57,420 nt of DNA, taken from Oscillatoria salina IIICB1. GTDB lineage: Bacteria; Cyanobacteriota; Cyanobacteriia; Cyanobacteriales; SIO1D9. The notes beneath the pieces were generated by a model. That model was given only the letters and a program-made list of their open reading frames with translations. It made no database searches and was not told the DNA's origin. The DNA is taken from assembly GCF_020144665.1 (NCBI RefSeq), contig NZ_JAAHBQ010000040.1:1-57420 (forward strand), in the 5' to 3' direction. Below are positions 1 through 9,447 of the stretch, in pieces. The position numbers and the translations under genes were made by a program. Each line of letters opens with the position of its first letter. Within the stretch, counting starts at the first letter, position 1.

Positions 1-892
1 TTGTCCAACTTTCTAATCCAACTTCCCCTGCATCCCAAATTCCATCGCCGTCTGCATCGTTCCACTTACTTCCTGAGATGGTTCCAGAGGATTGATAATT
101 CCCAAAATCTAGATCAGTCAGGACTGGGAATGGGCTTGCATCACTACTTAGAGAAACATCGTAATATCCTTCATTTGGTGTTGACTGTATCCATCCCTCT
201 TGTTGAACTTCACGAACGATATAGTTTCCTGGTTTTAGACCAGTAAAACTATAGTGTCCATTTTTATCTGTGGAAGTTGATTTTTCGTTACTATCAAGTT
301 GACCGTTATTATTGGTATCCAAATAGATAGTCCAGTTTTCTAATCCAGATTCATTACTTTCCCAAACTCCATCGCCGTCTGTATCGTTCCACTTACTGCC
401 TAATATTATTCCTTGAGAAGGAGGAGCGAGATTGATAAAGCGATCGCTAAACCCCAGTCGTTCAATACCGAAAATTAAATCTAATCCATCTGGTCCGCTA
501 ACTTGACCAGCGATGGTGTTAATTTGATAATTACCGTAAAGACCATTAAACAGAGCAGTATCGAATCCCGTTCCACCAAAGATATTATCGTTACCGGGAC
601 CTCCACGTATAATATCATTGCCGTTGTTACCAAAGATATTATCGTTGCCAGCACCTCCATTAATCCTGTCATTATTATTGGTTCCAAACAAATCGTCATT
701 CCCTGGAGTTCCGACAATATTTTTTAGGGGTATTACAGATGTAACAGTTTTAGGTTCTAAGTTCAAACTGTAATCTGCGCGATCAAAAGTAGTAAAATCA
801 TTAAGATCGTTTTGACCGACAAAATTATTAATTATTTTTTTGTTAGTCAAAAAGCCTAAATTGTTAGCTGTGCTGGGTGTATTGTCATTCAT
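1..892 (-). CDS. Secreted RTX-type calcium-binding / SdrD B-like repeat protein (3' end outside the window)
   Basis: Reading the minus strand from an ATG at 890-892 gives an open frame of about 297 codons that continues past the left edge, so the C-terminus is missing. After a ~60-residue N-terminal stretch come glycine/aspartate-rich nonapeptides (GGAGNDNIFGNNGNDII, GGPGNDNIFGGTGFD), the pattern of haemolysin-type calcium-binding RTX repeats. A linker follows, then at least one full SdrD/Cna B-like domain: GSKWNDTDGDGVWESNE, a WTIYLDTNNNG strand and GHYSFTGLKPGNYIVREV. A second copy starts before the edge (GSKWNDADGDGIWDAGE). No N-terminal signal peptide is visible, which fits type I secretion of RTX proteins. 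It is probably a cell-surface or extracellular adhesion or matrix protein; the exact role is unknown. Confidence 0.85.
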   Translation of the reverse strand, partial: MNDNTPSTANNLGFLTNKKIINNFVGQNDLNDFTTFDRADYSLNLEPKTVTSVIPLKNIVGTPGNDDLFGTNNNDRINGGAGNDNIFGNNGNDIIRGGPGNDNIFGGTGFDTALFNGLYGNYQINTIAGQVSGPDGLDLIFGIERLGFSDRFINLAPPSQGIILGSKWNDTDGDGVWESNESGLENWTIYLDTNNNGQLDSNEKSTSTDKNGHYSFTGLKPGNYIVREVQQEGWIQSTPNEGYYDVSLSSDASPFPVLTDLDFGNYQSSGTISGSKWNDADGDGIWDAGEVGLESWT

Positions 893-950
893 TGTTTTAA
901 CCTCAAGTTTGCGTTTTTTCGTAAAAATATTGCCGATAAAACTGTACTAA

Positions 951-1160
951 CTAGATAGGAACAATGAGTAAAGTAATGCCTTGTCGTCCCTTAATTAATA
1001 CAGTATTTCCAATACAGACAGTGCGATTAGGCTGCTCGTGCCATCGGGCTGGGTAATAGCTAGCAAAAGCTTTTACCCGCAACGGATTTACACTTGCAAT
1101 AGTGCCTTCTACTGTTTCGGAAAAGATCGTTGCTTGCTTCTGTAAATGGAGAGAGTTCAT
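951..1160 (-). CDS. Small NfeD-like OB-fold protein
   Basis: A 69-residue protein with a clear ribosome binding site (AAGGAGA) just upstream of its ATG. The pattern VEGTIASVNPLRVKAFASYY, then W, then a V.IGNTVLIKGRQGITLLIVP ending, resembles the C-terminal OB-fold (NfeD-like) domain: a Gly-x-Ala/Ile-x-x-Val start and a final L.V.P strand. There is no membrane segment, so it would be a free soluble domain. Such short stand-alone proteins are seen in cyanobacteria; a partner membrane protease or flotillin is not adjacent here. Family assignment is moderate and the function is unknown. Confidence 0.6.
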   Translation of the reverse strand: MNSLHLQKQATIFSETVEGTIASVNPLRVKAFASYYPARWHEQPNRTVCIGNTVLIKGRQGITLLIVPI

Positions 1161-1573
1161 TATATTTCTCCTTCAGATGTAGGTCATTGCTGTAGTAGAT
1201 GTACCCGATTTGCTTCAATCAATTACTATCAATAGCACTCTGACTTTTGGACGGATGTTAATTAAAAAATAGAACTTTCCTCAGCAAAATACAGCTAGGT
1301 GAATCCGCCAATACATCGTGCGTGTGTCGCTAAGAAAATTGAATTTAATACAGTAAAATTAACTAGGTACTCATCCTAAATATCTACTCCTATGTTTGGA
1401 AGTAATGTACTGGTAGCGGATAATTTTTTTAAGCAGATATTGCTTCTATATCCGCCAATATTGTTACTTTTTTGTGTAAACTATAAAAGCGGAAAACAAG
1501 CAAGAACTATTTGCTTGACTCTACTTGTTGAATATCTTAATTGGGCTACTAGGGACTGGCGGCTCATTTAAAA
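1161..1573. other. Intergenic region between divergent genes
   Basis: About 410 AT-rich bases between the minus-strand NfeD-like gene and the plus-strand NB-ARC gene. It must hold promoters for both, but I cannot place convincing -10/-35 pairs. There is no small gene or strong hairpin. Confidence 0.4.
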
Positions 1574-4500
1574 GTGAGCCAAAATGAGACTAAACTTCTG
1601 TTGGTGAACAAAATGGCAGATTCAGTTAGAGCATCTATCCAAGGACTGAAGTTGGTTGAACGCGCTGTAAAGCAGAAGGGCTGGAACAAACAAGCTCCGA
1701 TTTTGGTGCAAGAGGCACAGACTTCTGTCAGTACATTGAAGCGATTTTGGCGCGGGAAACCCATAGAGAGAGAAGTTTTTATTAATATTTGTAAAGCTGT
1801 CGGTATCGATAATTGGAAAGACGTTGTACTAACCTGTAAAGATTGGCGAGGAGCGATCGATGTCTCAAATTTTGTTGGACGTACCCAAGATATATCTACT
1901 TTGGAACAGTGGATACTAGAAGATCGTTGCCGTTTGGTAGCAATATTGGGAATGGGCGGCATAGGCAAAACTGCCCTTTCTATTAAATTAGGAAAACAGA
2001 TTGAAGATCAATTTCATTACTTAATTTGGCTAAATCTTCGGGAAGCTCCGTCAGTAACAGATATCCTAACGGAGTTAATTCTTTTTCTATCAGAATATAA
2101 AGAAACTAGATTACCAAATAGTGTTAGCGATCAAATAACCAAGTTACTTGAATATCTCAATTCCTCTCGCTGTTTACTCATTTTAGACAATGCCGAGTCA
2201 ATTCTCCAAGATGGTACTTATACGGGAAAATATCGCCAAGGTTGTGAAGGTTATGGCGAATTATTTAGACAAATAGGTTCAGTAGTTCATCAAAGTTGTC
2301 TATTGTTAACCAGTCGAGAAAAACCATCAGAAATTGCTAATTTGGAAGGAGATAGTTTACCCGTCCGTACTTTAACTCTTAAAGGATTACAGACAGAAGC
2401 TAAACAAATATTTGAGATTCAAAGTTTATCTATCTCTGACGAAGAATCTTGTAAATTAATAAATTCATATAAAGGTAATCCTCAAGCCTTAAATATTGTA
2501 TCTGCTCGAATTAGAGAATTATATAGCAGTAATGTATCAGAATTCTTTCAACAAGAACAACCAGTATTTGGTGATATACGTCAGCTTCTAGAGCAACAGT
2601 TTAGTCGCTTGTCTGAGTCAGAAAAACAGATTATGTATTGGTTGGCGATTAATCGAGACTTAGTTTCGATAACAGAATTAAAAGACGATTTGGTTTTAGC
2701 AGTTACGAAGAACAATTTAACTGACATCATCGAATCTCTAAAACGACGTTTTTTAATAGAAAAAAGCCAAAATGATAGCCGCTACACTTTACAAAACGTT
2801 GTTATGGAGTATGTGACAGAAATTTTTGTCAAACAAGTTACTCAGGAGATAACCGATCGTAAGTACAATTTACTTAATAGTCATGCCTTGATTAAAGCTC
2901 AATCTAAAAATTATATTAGAGAGGCTCAAATACGTTTAATTCTCGAACCAACACTTAAAAGATTGAAAGAAAAATTTGGTATTGACATAAATATCATTAA
3001 ATACCTCATAAATTTAGTTAAACAACTTTCTTCAGAATTATTGCCTAAGTCAGGTTATTTAGCTGGAAATATCATCAATTTACTCGTTCATCTTCAAGCC
3101 GATTTAACTGGGTGTGATTTTTCTAATTTGACTATTAGACAAGCTGATTTGCGAAATATTAATTTGCAAGATGTTAACTTTACTAACTCTGACTTGAGTC
3201 AATCTATATTTTCAGAAATTTTTGAAAATATTTTATCAGTAGCTTTAAGTGCAGATGGCAGAACTTTAGCAACTGGAGATACTGATGGTGAAATCCGTTT
3301 ATGGGAAGTAGCTACTGGTCAATCGTTAATAACTTTAAGAGGACACACCAGTTGGATACGTTCTCTCGCTTTTAGTCCCGATGACACTAAATTAGCTAGT
3401 TGTAGCAACGATGGGACTGTCCGAATTTGGGATGTCTCTAATGCTTTTGCCGCAGAATGGCTTCATACTTTAAGAGGACATCATCAGTGGGTTTGGAGTG
3501 TTGCTTTTAGTCCTGATGGCTCAAAAATTGCTAGTGGTAGCGATGATGCCACTATTAGATTATGGGATACTTTTAATGGTCAATGTCTTCAGATTTTAGA
3601 GGAACATCATTTTGGGGTACGTTTTGTTACTTTTCGTCCTGATGGTCAAACTTTAGTTAGTGCTAGTAGTCCAGATCAAGTCGTTAAATTATGGGATATA
3701 GTAACAGGTCAATGTTTAAACTCTTGGCAAGAAACAACGCATATTGTTCGTGCTGTTACCCTCAGTCCTGATGGAAAACTCTTGGTAACTGGAAGTGATG
3801 ATTCTAGAGTTAGGTTATTAGATATTGAAACAGGTGAAGTAATTAGTATCTTATCAGGACACACAAATCGCATTTGGTCAGTTGCTTTTAGCTCTAATAA
3901 CCTAATTTTGGCAAGTGGTAGTGCAGATAGAACGATTAGACTATGGAATCTTGAGGATCTTGAAAATGAAAATATTGAATGTTTTAATATTTTTCCAGAA
4001 GAAACTGGAAGAATTCGTTCTCTAGCTTTTAGTCGAGATGGCAAAGTTTTAGCCAGTGGCAGTGACGACCAAAAAGTAAAATTATGGAATGTTTTAGATG
4101 GCAAGTGTCTTCATACTTTACAAGGTTATACCTACAGAATTTGGTCTGTTTCTTTTGGCTGCTCTGAATCAATATTAGCTACTGGTACTGATGACAAGGT
4201 AGTTAGGTTATGGGATATTTCTCAAGGAAGCTGTATCAAGACTTTTCTTGGTCATCAAGGTCGCGTTCGTGCTGTTGCAATTAGTCCAAATGAAAAGTGG
4301 ATCGCGAGTGGTAGTAACGATCAGACTATCAAAATTTGGGATATTGCTACAGGTCGATGTCTTCAAACTTTATATGGTCATAAAGACTGGGTTTGGTTTG
4401 TGGCTTTCAATCTAGATGGAACTCAATTAATTAGTGCTAGTGACGATCGCACTATGCGATTATGGAATCTCTCAATTGGAGACTGTGTCCAAACGATTGA

Positions 4501-5113
4501 AAATAATCACAGTTGGTTTTGGTCAATTGCTTTTAGTTCTCATCAGCAAATTATCGCTAGTGCAGATGAAGATTGCAAGATCAGATTATGGAATTGTCAA
4601 ACTGGAGAATGTTTCCAAACTTTAGCGGGACATAACGATAAGGTACGCTCTGTTGCTTTTAATCTAGATGGAACGCAATTAGCAAGTGGAAGCGATGACC
4701 AAATTATAAGAATTTGGGATCTTGATTCTGGGAACTGTTTACACCAATTATCAGGACATACTGGTCAAATTAGATCGGTTGTATTTAGTCCAAATACAAG
4801 AATAATCGCTAGTGTTAGTGACGATTGTACAGTCAAGTTGTGGGATGTTAATAATGGTCAATGTTTAACTACATTAGCTGAACACGACCAACCAGTTTGG
4901 TCAGTAAATTTTAGCTTTGATAGTCGTATTGTTGCCAGTGGTAGTGAAGATGCAACAATTAAGTTATGGGATGTTTTTAGTGGCGAACGTATTAAAACTT
5001 TAAGACCTAAAAAACTTTATGAAGGAGCAATTATTAACCGAATTAAGGGTCAAACTCAAGCTGGAATAGAGAATTTATTAGCTTTGGGAGCTAAAATAGA
5101 TTTCGATCGATAG
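1574..5113 (+). CDS. NB-ARC ATPase with pentapeptide segment and 14 WD40 repeats
   Basis: An 1179-residue STAND/NLR-like protein. Residues ~14-90 form a helical, HTH-like N-terminal domain. An NB-ARC NTPase follows with Walker A GMGGIGKT at 126-133, Walker B LLILDN at 201-206, an SREKP sensor-type motif near 248 and a GNPQALNIV motif near 301. Residues ~508-545 have pentapeptide-like periodicity (ADLTGCDFSNL, ADLRNINLQDV). The rest is WD40: I count 14 blade-ending motifs (RLWEV, RIWDV, RLWDT and so on), enough for two seven-bladed propellers. By family, the ligand is sensed by the propellers and the NB-ARC acts as an oligomerising switch. The start is uncertain: GTG at 1574, or an ATG at 1613 (residue 14). 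Neither has a strong ribosome binding site. The target and output are unknown. Confidence 0.9.
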   Translation: MSQNETKLLLVNKMADSVRASIQGLKLVERAVKQKGWNKQAPILVQEAQTSVSTLKRFWRGKPIEREVFINICKAVGIDNWKDVVLTCKDWRGAIDVSNFVGRTQDISTLEQWILEDRCRLVAILGMGGIGKTALSIKLGKQIEDQFHYLIWLNLREAPSVTDILTELILFLSEYKETRLPNSVSDQITKLLEYLNSSRCLLILDNAESILQDGTYTGKYRQGCEGYGELFRQIGSVVHQSCLLLTSREKPSEIANLEGDSLPVRTLTLKGLQTEAKQIFEIQSLSISDEESCKLINSYKGNPQALNIVSARIRELYSSNVSEFFQQEQPVFGDIRQLLEQQFSRLSESEKQIMYWLAINRDLVSITELKDDLVLAVTKNNLTDIIESLKRRFLIEKSQNDSRYTLQNVVMEYVTEIFVKQVTQEITDRKYNLLNSHALIKAQSKNYIREAQIRLILEPTLKRLKEKFGIDINIIKYLINLVKQLSSELLPKSGYLAGNIINLLVHLQADLTGCDFSNLTIRQADLRNINLQDVNFTNSDLSQSIFSEIFENILSVALSADGRTLATGDTDGEIRLWEVATGQSLITLRGHTSWIRSLAFSPDDTKLASCSNDGTVRIWDVSNAFAAEWLHTLRGHHQWVWSVAFSPDGSKIASGSDDATIRLWDTFNGQCLQILEEHHFGVRFVTFRPDGQTLVSASSPDQVVKLWDIVTGQCLNSWQETTHIVRAVTLSPDGKLLVTGSDDSRVRLLDIETGEVISILSGHTNRIWSVAFSSNNLILASGSADRTIRLWNLEDLENENIECFNIFPEETGRIRSLAFSRDGKVLASGSDDQKVKLWNVLDGKCLHTLQGYTYRIWSVSFGCSESILATGTDDKVVRLWDISQGSCIKTFLGHQGRVRAVAISPNEKWIASGSNDQTIKIWDIATGRCLQTLYGHKDWVWFVAFNLDGTQLISASDDRTMRLWNLSIGDCVQTIENNHSWFWSIAFSSHQQIIASADEDCKIRLWNCQTGECFQTLAGHNDKVRSVAFNLDGTQLASGSDDQIIRIWDLDSGNCLHQLSGHTGQIRSVVFSPNTRIIASVSDDCTVKLWDVNNGQCLTTLAEHDQPVWSVNFSFDSRIVASGSEDATIKLWDVFSGERIKTLRPKKLYEGAIINRIKGQTQAGIENLLALGAKIDFDR

Positions 5114-5262
5114 AGTTAAAACGTACATTCTGCACGACAAAATGTACGAAATTGTGTGTCGAGCGTCACCTTTGGCGGGCGCTGATAAAAAATGGGCTTA
5201 AGTTCTTTAGAATTCATATTTCTAAAGCAAGAGTTTCCCACTAATATTTCATTTGCAGAGAA

Positions 5263-5877
5263 CTAATTTTGAATTTGCTCTAATGCCAATTTAGCACGAG
5301 CTTGAACTGTTAATTCTTCGTCTGTGTCAATTATTTGCTGTAATTGTGCGGAAATTTTTGACTGAAATTCTGACTGAGTAACGGCTAATCCTTCCAACCC
5401 AACTACTGCGGCATAGCGTACTACCCATTCAGGATCTTGACATACTTTGAGTAAAGTTTCTAAAGCTTTTGTTTGGGATGGTAGCACTTCCTCGTCAGCT
5501 AATTTCGCCCAATTCATGCTACCTAAACCTTTGGCTGCGGCTCGACGCACGCTTAAAGCAAAATCACTAAGAGCCGCTTCAATTAAAGTATCTAAAGCGC
5601 GGGGGTCGCCAATTTTTGCTAATGCGCGATGAGACCAAGCTCTGGCTCCATAATCATAGCCGTCAATTTGTTCTAGAAGTGCGGGAACGGCTACTTCTCC
5701 TAATTCTACCAGTCCTTGAACTGCGGCGATCGCTGCACCCGGATTGTTATAGCCGAGGATTTTAATTAGGGTTGAAATTCCTTCTTCTTCACGTGCGGCT
5801 GCTAATTCTCTAACTGCTGTAAATAAGCTTTCTGAAGAGTTGGCTCGCTCTACGGCTTGGATTAATTCATTAGTCAT
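5263..5877 (-). CDS. cpcF: Phycocyanobilin lyase subunit beta CpcF
   Basis: A 204-residue protein made of HEAT-like helical repeats (EEEGISTLIKILGYNNPGA, VVRYAAVVGLEGLA). By family, CpcF forms a heterodimer with CpcE that attaches phycocyanobilin to Cys84 of the phycocyanin alpha subunit. It is the last gene of the cpc operon, 103 bases after cpcE, which is its standard place and supports the call. The length is typical. Its 3' end faces the convergent NB-ARC gene 149 bases away, and I see no convincing terminator between them. Confidence 0.93.
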   Translation of the reverse strand: MTNELIQAVERANSSESLFTAVRELAAAREEEGISTLIKILGYNNPGAAIAAVQGLVELGEVAVPALLEQIDGYDYGARAWSHRALAKIGDPRALDTLIEAALSDFALSVRRAAAKGLGSMNWAKLADEEVLPSQTKALETLLKVCQDPEWVVRYAAVVGLEGLAVTQSEFQSKISAQLQQIIDTDEELTVQARAKLALEQIQN

Positions 5878-5980
5878 GCGATTTTGATTGGGGATTTTAA
5901 ATTGTTAGATTAACCGCTTTGGTTGGAGAATTTTAGTTACTAGTTTTTTTATTAGTAAATGTTAGTTTATTGACTAAAAA

Positions 5981-6808
5981 TTATAATAAAGAATCCATAA
6001 TTTTCATTACTTGGATACTTGGCTCAGAAAGAGTTAAGCTATCTGAAGAGCTATTTTCTATCTCTCGTTCCAAAAGTCCTTTAAGAGAAATTAACTTAAT
6101 ACTATTTTCTACTCCCGCTCGGGCGATCGCCTCTGCTGCTGGTAAATAACCGATTGCTCCTAAATCCATTAACGCCGATCGCCGCAATGGTAACTTCTCA
6201 GCCTGCAACCCTCGGATTAATCTTTTACCATAAATTTCTTCTTTTGTCAACTGATACATTGCTCTCGCGGCAGCAAATTGCACCTTTTCCACTGGATGTT
6301 GAGTAAAAGGTTGAATCTGGGGAATAGCTTCCGTTGCGCCCAAGGTTCCCAAAGCTTCTAACACAGCTTCATAAGGTTGAACCAAATGGGGTTTTCCGGG
6401 AACTTGAGTTGCCGCTTCCACACCACCTGCAAGCAATTTCACCAGAGGAGGAATCGCACTGCGATCGCCAAGCATCTCCAACGACTGAGCCGCAGCTTCG
6501 CGCACGTAGTAATCGCTACTTGACAAGCTGCCGATCAACGCTGGTACTACTCGGCGATCGCTCAATTTCCCAAGCGCTCTTGCGGCATTACGTCGCAGAG
6601 GATAGCCACCATCAGGCGAGCGATCTACTTCATCTTCCAGAGCCGCCAACAAAGCATCAATAGCCGCAGGTTCATTAACGCGAAACCTACCTAACCACCA
6701 AGCTGCGTAATAACGCAAACCCGTGTCTGATTGCTGTTGCAGATTAGCGATCGCTTGCGCTACCGTTAACTGCTCTGCCCCAGACTGTTGCTGACTATAC
6801 TCTTGCAT
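5981..6808 (-). CDS. cpcE: Phycocyanobilin lyase subunit alpha CpcE
   Basis: A 275-residue protein with tandem HEAT/PBS-lyase repeats: LRYYAAWWLGRFRV near the N-terminus, RRNAARALGKLSDRRVVPAL, YYVREAAAQSLEMLGDRSAI and FAAARAMYQLTKEE. CpcE with CpcF forms the lyase (and isomerase-related) enzyme for the alpha-Cys84 chromophore of phycocyanin. It lies 48 bases downstream of cpcD in the cpc operon. The length matches the family (~270). The AGGVEAATQVPGKPHLVQPYE stretch in the middle is the usual CpcE loop between repeat blocks. Confidence 0.95.
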   Translation of the reverse strand: MQEYSQQQSGAEQLTVAQAIANLQQQSDTGLRYYAAWWLGRFRVNEPAAIDALLAALEDEVDRSPDGGYPLRRNAARALGKLSDRRVVPALIGSLSSSDYYVREAAAQSLEMLGDRSAIPPLVKLLAGGVEAATQVPGKPHLVQPYEAVLEALGTLGATEAIPQIQPFTQHPVEKVQFAAARAMYQLTKEEIYGKRLIRGLQAEKLPLRRSALMDLGAIGYLPAAEAIARAGVENSIKLISLKGLLEREIENSSSDSLTLSEPSIQVMKIMDSLL

Positions 6809-6856
6809 CCGTTAAATTTCCCAAGCGCTTGCTCAAACAATTAATTTTTAACTCAA

Positions 6857-7183
6857 TTACTCTTCATCTGCACCCGTGCTTTTCGGTTTGCCTCCAGCAT
6901 TGAGAATTTGGTAAGTTGTAGTCGCCTTCATTTTTGCCTCGCTATCACCTTCCATTGTCAGAGGCATAATGTTGACGATTTTACCTCCCAAGCGATTAAT
7001 CCTTTGCATTTGTTCGCTCAAGCGATTATAAGGAACTTTGATATAAGTAGTACCACTATTGCGAATGCGATAGCTAACCCGATCGGGATCTACTTTTTGT
7101 TGCATTCCTTCAACTTCGATGCAATACATCCGGCTAGCGGATTCACCAAAAACCCCTTTGCCAACTCCTGTTTGACCGTACAT
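6857..7183 (-). CDS. cpcD: Phycobilisome rod-capping linker CpcD
   Basis: A 108-residue small linker that caps the core-distal end of phycocyanin rods. The CpcD domain is visible from SRMYCIEVEGMQQKVD through YIKVPYNRLSEQMQRINRLGGKIVNIMPL (residues ~17-77). The family is usually about 80 residues; here a ~30-residue acidic and polar tail follows, ending GGKPKSTGADEE. An AGGAGTG-type ribosome binding site lies upstream of the ATG. It follows cpcC after a 146-base spacer that contains a strong stem-loop, and is followed by cpcE. Confidence 0.95.
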   Translation of the reverse strand: MYGQTGVGKGVFGESASRMYCIEVEGMQQKVDPDRVSYRIRNSGTTYIKVPYNRLSEQMQRINRLGGKIVNIMPLTMEGDSEAKMKATTTYQILNAGGKPKSTGADEE

Positions 7184-7229
7184 ACTTAAAATTCACTCCT
7201 TTATTTGAAAACCCTTCCACAACTTTATA

Positions 7230-7299
7230 CCCCCCTAACCTCCCGAACTGCGGAGGCTGATAATTTTCTCCAACCCCAGTGTTTGGGCGGCTAAGGGGG
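7230..7299 (-). terminator. Stem-loop between cpcC and cpcD
   Basis: On the minus strand the arms CCCCCTTAGCC (7289-7299) and GGTTAGGGGGG (7230-7240) pair over 11 bases with two G-U pairs, closing a ~48-base loop. There is no long U-tract directly after it, so it looks more like a processing, stability or attenuation element than a full stop. It would lower expression of cpcD-cpcE-cpcF relative to cpcC. Confidence 0.5.
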
Positions 7300-7329
7300 C
7301 ATTTAGCGTAACTCCTTAATTTTATTTTC

Positions 7330-8196
7330 TTACGCTGGTCTTATGTTGAGAATTTTGCCACCAGACCGCAAAATTTGTTGAATGCGATCGGATAATTGCT
7401 CGTAAGGTACCAAGTAAGCTTGATTAGAGCGACGCACGTTAGAGTTACGAATCGTGCGACCGATTAAGCCAGTAGCTTCAACACGATACATCCGTGCTGG
7501 TTCTGTAGCTACTCCGCCAAAAGTTGTTTGCGGTGTATCCGTTTTAGAACGGAAACTACTTCCTTTTGGAGTTTTAATGCTCGAAGCTTGATTATTAGCT
7601 AACTCGCGAGTTAAACGAGCTTTTTTGTTGCCCACTTGACCGCGATCGTTGTTAGCATAACCCCGATATAGTTGGAACATCCGGCTAAAGCCAACTGTTC
7701 TTACTCCAGGGGTAACGCTAAAACCTGTATAATAAGGAACGATGTTGTCGCCGAATTTGCTTTCATATTCGCGACTCTCGAAATAAGAATCTATTTCCGC
7801 ATCGTATCCTTCTTCTTCTACACGGCGAGTATGTTGCGCCCACTCATCCTCATCGTAAGGAGGACGACCCAACAAATGTTTGAAATTCAATTCCACAAAA
7901 CGTTGGTTGTTATTCGGGTAGAAGAACTTTTCTTTGTACAGATCCGACTTAGCGATCGCCCGAACAAAATCCCGAACGGAAATATTTCCTTGTCTTAACA
8001 AAGATTCCGCCGAAGTTAGCCGCTCTGACTTCATAATGTAGTCATTGCCTAACACTTGGCGGTACGCTGCTTTGAACACAGCTTGCAAATCATCTTCTGT
8101 CCAGTCTGGTCGTAATTCTACCTTTGTGCCATCAAAAGCATCCAGACCTAAGTTTCCCGACGCTTTGAGATAACTGGGAACTAATAAACCGGTCAT
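7330..8196 (-). CDS. cpcC: Phycobilisome rod linker polypeptide CpcC
   Basis: A 288-residue rod linker. The PBS-linker domain spans residues ~20-180 ([76 protein letters not shown]). A CpcD-like domain is at the C-terminus ([45 protein letters not shown]). It joins phycocyanin hexamers within the rod. Length and order match CpcC. Only one cpcC copy is present here, whereas some species have two. It is separated from cpcA by a strong attenuator-like hairpin. Confidence 0.97.
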   Translation of the reverse strand: MTGLLVPSYLKASGNLGLDAFDGTKVELRPDWTEDDLQAVFKAAYRQVLGNDYIMKSERLTSAESLLRQGNISVRDFVRAIAKSDLYKEKFFYPNNNQRFVELNFKHLLGRPPYDEDEWAQHTRRVEEEGYDAEIDSYFESREYESKFGDNIVPYYTGFSVTPGVRTVGFSRMFQLYRGYANNDRGQVGNKKARLTRELANNQASSIKTPKGSSFRSKTDTPQTTFGGVATEPARMYRVEATGLIGRTIRNSNVRRSNQAYLVPYEQLSDRIQQILRSGGKILNIRPA

Positions 8197-8249
8197 AAAC
8201 AGCCCTCCCGACTACTTTTTTAATTTCTTAAAGCTTTGTAATTAAAAAC

Positions 8250-8314
8250 AATGCCCGGAAAAATCTGCAAGTGCTAGCCACGAGAGCCAACATTCGCTCA
8301 TCCTTCCGGGCATT
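8250..8314 (-). terminator. cpcA-cpcC intergenic stem-loop (attenuator)
   Basis: A perfect 11-base inverted repeat, AATGCCCGGAA / TTCCGGGCATT, lies 14 bases after the cpcA stop codon and closes a loop of ~43 bases. On the minus strand it is followed by GTTTTTAATTAC, a weak U-rich tail. Stem-loops at this place in cpc operons are known to give abundant cpcBA mRNA and much less linker/lyase mRNA. The same role is likely here. Confidence 0.75.
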
Positions 8315-8327
8315 TTACCTAAAAGAA

Positions 8328-8816
8328 CTAGCTCAGGGCGTTAATCGCGTAGTCGATGTAGGTGTTAGCTTCGTTAGCAGCTTGACCGGACAAACCGTGG
8401 TTAGCTTTGATGTACTTGAGAGCTTCAACGTACCAGCTAGGAGACAAGTCGTAAGCGCGGTTGATTTCGTCTAAACCAGCAACTAAATACTCGTCCATAG
8501 GACCGGTACCGCCTGCAACCAAGCAGTAAGTAACCATGCGGAGGTAGTGACCGATGTCACGGCTGCACTTGTCTTTACCACGCTGATCCGCAGCGTACTG
8601 AGGTCCCTGCATTTGAGTGGTATAAGGGAACTTGTTGTAAACCGCGTTAGCAGCACCGTTGATCAGGTCGGAAGACTTTTGGGTCAAAGCGCGAGCAGCG
8701 TCCATGCTTGCTTTAGCGCGATCGAGACGACCGTTCACAGCTTGTAATTCGGTGTTACCCAAGAAACGTCCTTGAGTATCAGCAGCAGCGATTGCTTCAG
8801 TAATTGGGGTTTTCAT
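8328..8816 (-). CDS. cpcA: C-phycocyanin alpha subunit
   Basis: A 162-residue light-harvesting biliprotein of the phycobilisome rods. It starts [19 protein letters not shown] and carries the chromophore cysteine at Cys84 in [18 protein letters not shown]. The region [19 protein letters not shown] and the end [13 protein letters not shown] are standard for CpcA. The [11 protein letters not shown] and [10 protein letters not shown] sequences separate it from phycoerythrocyanin alpha (PecA). It lies 112 bases downstream of cpcB and pairs with it as the alpha-beta monomer. Confidence 0.98.
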   Translation of the reverse strand: MKTPITEAIAAADTQGRFLGNTELQAVNGRLDRAKASMDAARALTQKSSDLINGAANAVYNKFPYTTQMQGPQYAADQRGKDKCSRDIGHYLRMVTYCLVAGGTGPMDEYLVAGLDEINRAYDLSPSWYVEALKYIKANHGLSGQAANEANTYIDYAINALS

Positions 8817-8928
8817 GGTTTTTATCTCTCTCTTGTTTCTTCGTGCAAATTACAAAATTAACCGTTTGGTTTTAAGACACACTCTGTCTTTCTCGACAAT
8901 TTTTGCTGTGTTAACCTTAATCGGTCAA

Positions 8929-9447
8929 CTACGCAACAGCAGAAGCAGCTTTATCGAAATAGCTAGCTACTTCAGACATTAATTGGCTGCAATCGCCTTG
9001 GGTGATGCCGTTAGGATCGTTAGCAATCTTAATCGCAGCATCTTTCATTTTTTGCACGCCAGCAGCAACGGAAGCACCAGGAACTCCTAAAGCTTGGTAG
9101 GTTTCGCGCAGACCATTCAAGCAGCGATCTTCGAGAACGCTAGCATCGCCAGCCAAAATAGCATAGGTTACATAGCGTAAAATGATTTCCATGTCGCGCA
9201 AGCAAGCTGCCATGCGACGGTTGGTGTAAGCATTTCCACCGGGTTGAACCAGTTGGGGCTGATCGGCGAACAATTCGCGAGCTGCATCAGTAACAATACT
9301 GGAAGCGTTGCTGGTGATGCGGTTAACTGTGTCTAGGCGCTTATTACCATCTGCAAGAACTTGATCCAAACCATCTAACTGCTCGGTGGTGAGGAATTTA
9401 CCGCTATTATCAGCTTGAGAAATTACCCGTGTAAATGCGTCTAACAT
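8929..9447 (-). CDS. cpcB: C-phycocyanin beta subunit
   Basis: A 172-residue beta subunit and first gene of the cpc operon. Both bilin cysteines are present: Cys82 ([16 protein letters not shown]) and Cys153 ([13 protein letters not shown]). Asn72 in QPGGNAYTN is the residue methylated in this family. An AGGAGATTG ribosome binding site precedes the ATG. The sequence matches CpcB rather than PecB (for example [19 protein letters not shown]). Chromophore attachment at Cys82 is by CpcS/CpcU-type lyases, of which candidates lie just upstream, and at Cys153 by CpcT, which is not seen in this window. Confidence 0.98.
   Translation of the reverse strand: MLDAFTRVISQADNSGKFLTTEQLDGLDQVLADGNKRLDTVNRITSNASSIVTDAARELFADQPQLVQPGGNAYTNRRMAACLRDMEIILRYVTYAILAGDASVLEDRCLNGLRETYQALGVPGASVAAGVQKMKDAAIKIANDPNGITQGDCSQLMSEVASYFDKAASAVA

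Noticed and set aside
1-727. Plus- and minus-strand short open frames at the left edge (for example 1-246 +, 481-717 -, 503-727 +)
   Set aside because: They are shadows of the long minus-strand RTX/SdrD frame, which has clear protein motifs and no stop.
3709-4104. Open frame of 131 codons opposite the WD40 region
   Set aside because: Its regular pattern is the antisense of the WD40 repeats and carries no domain of its own.
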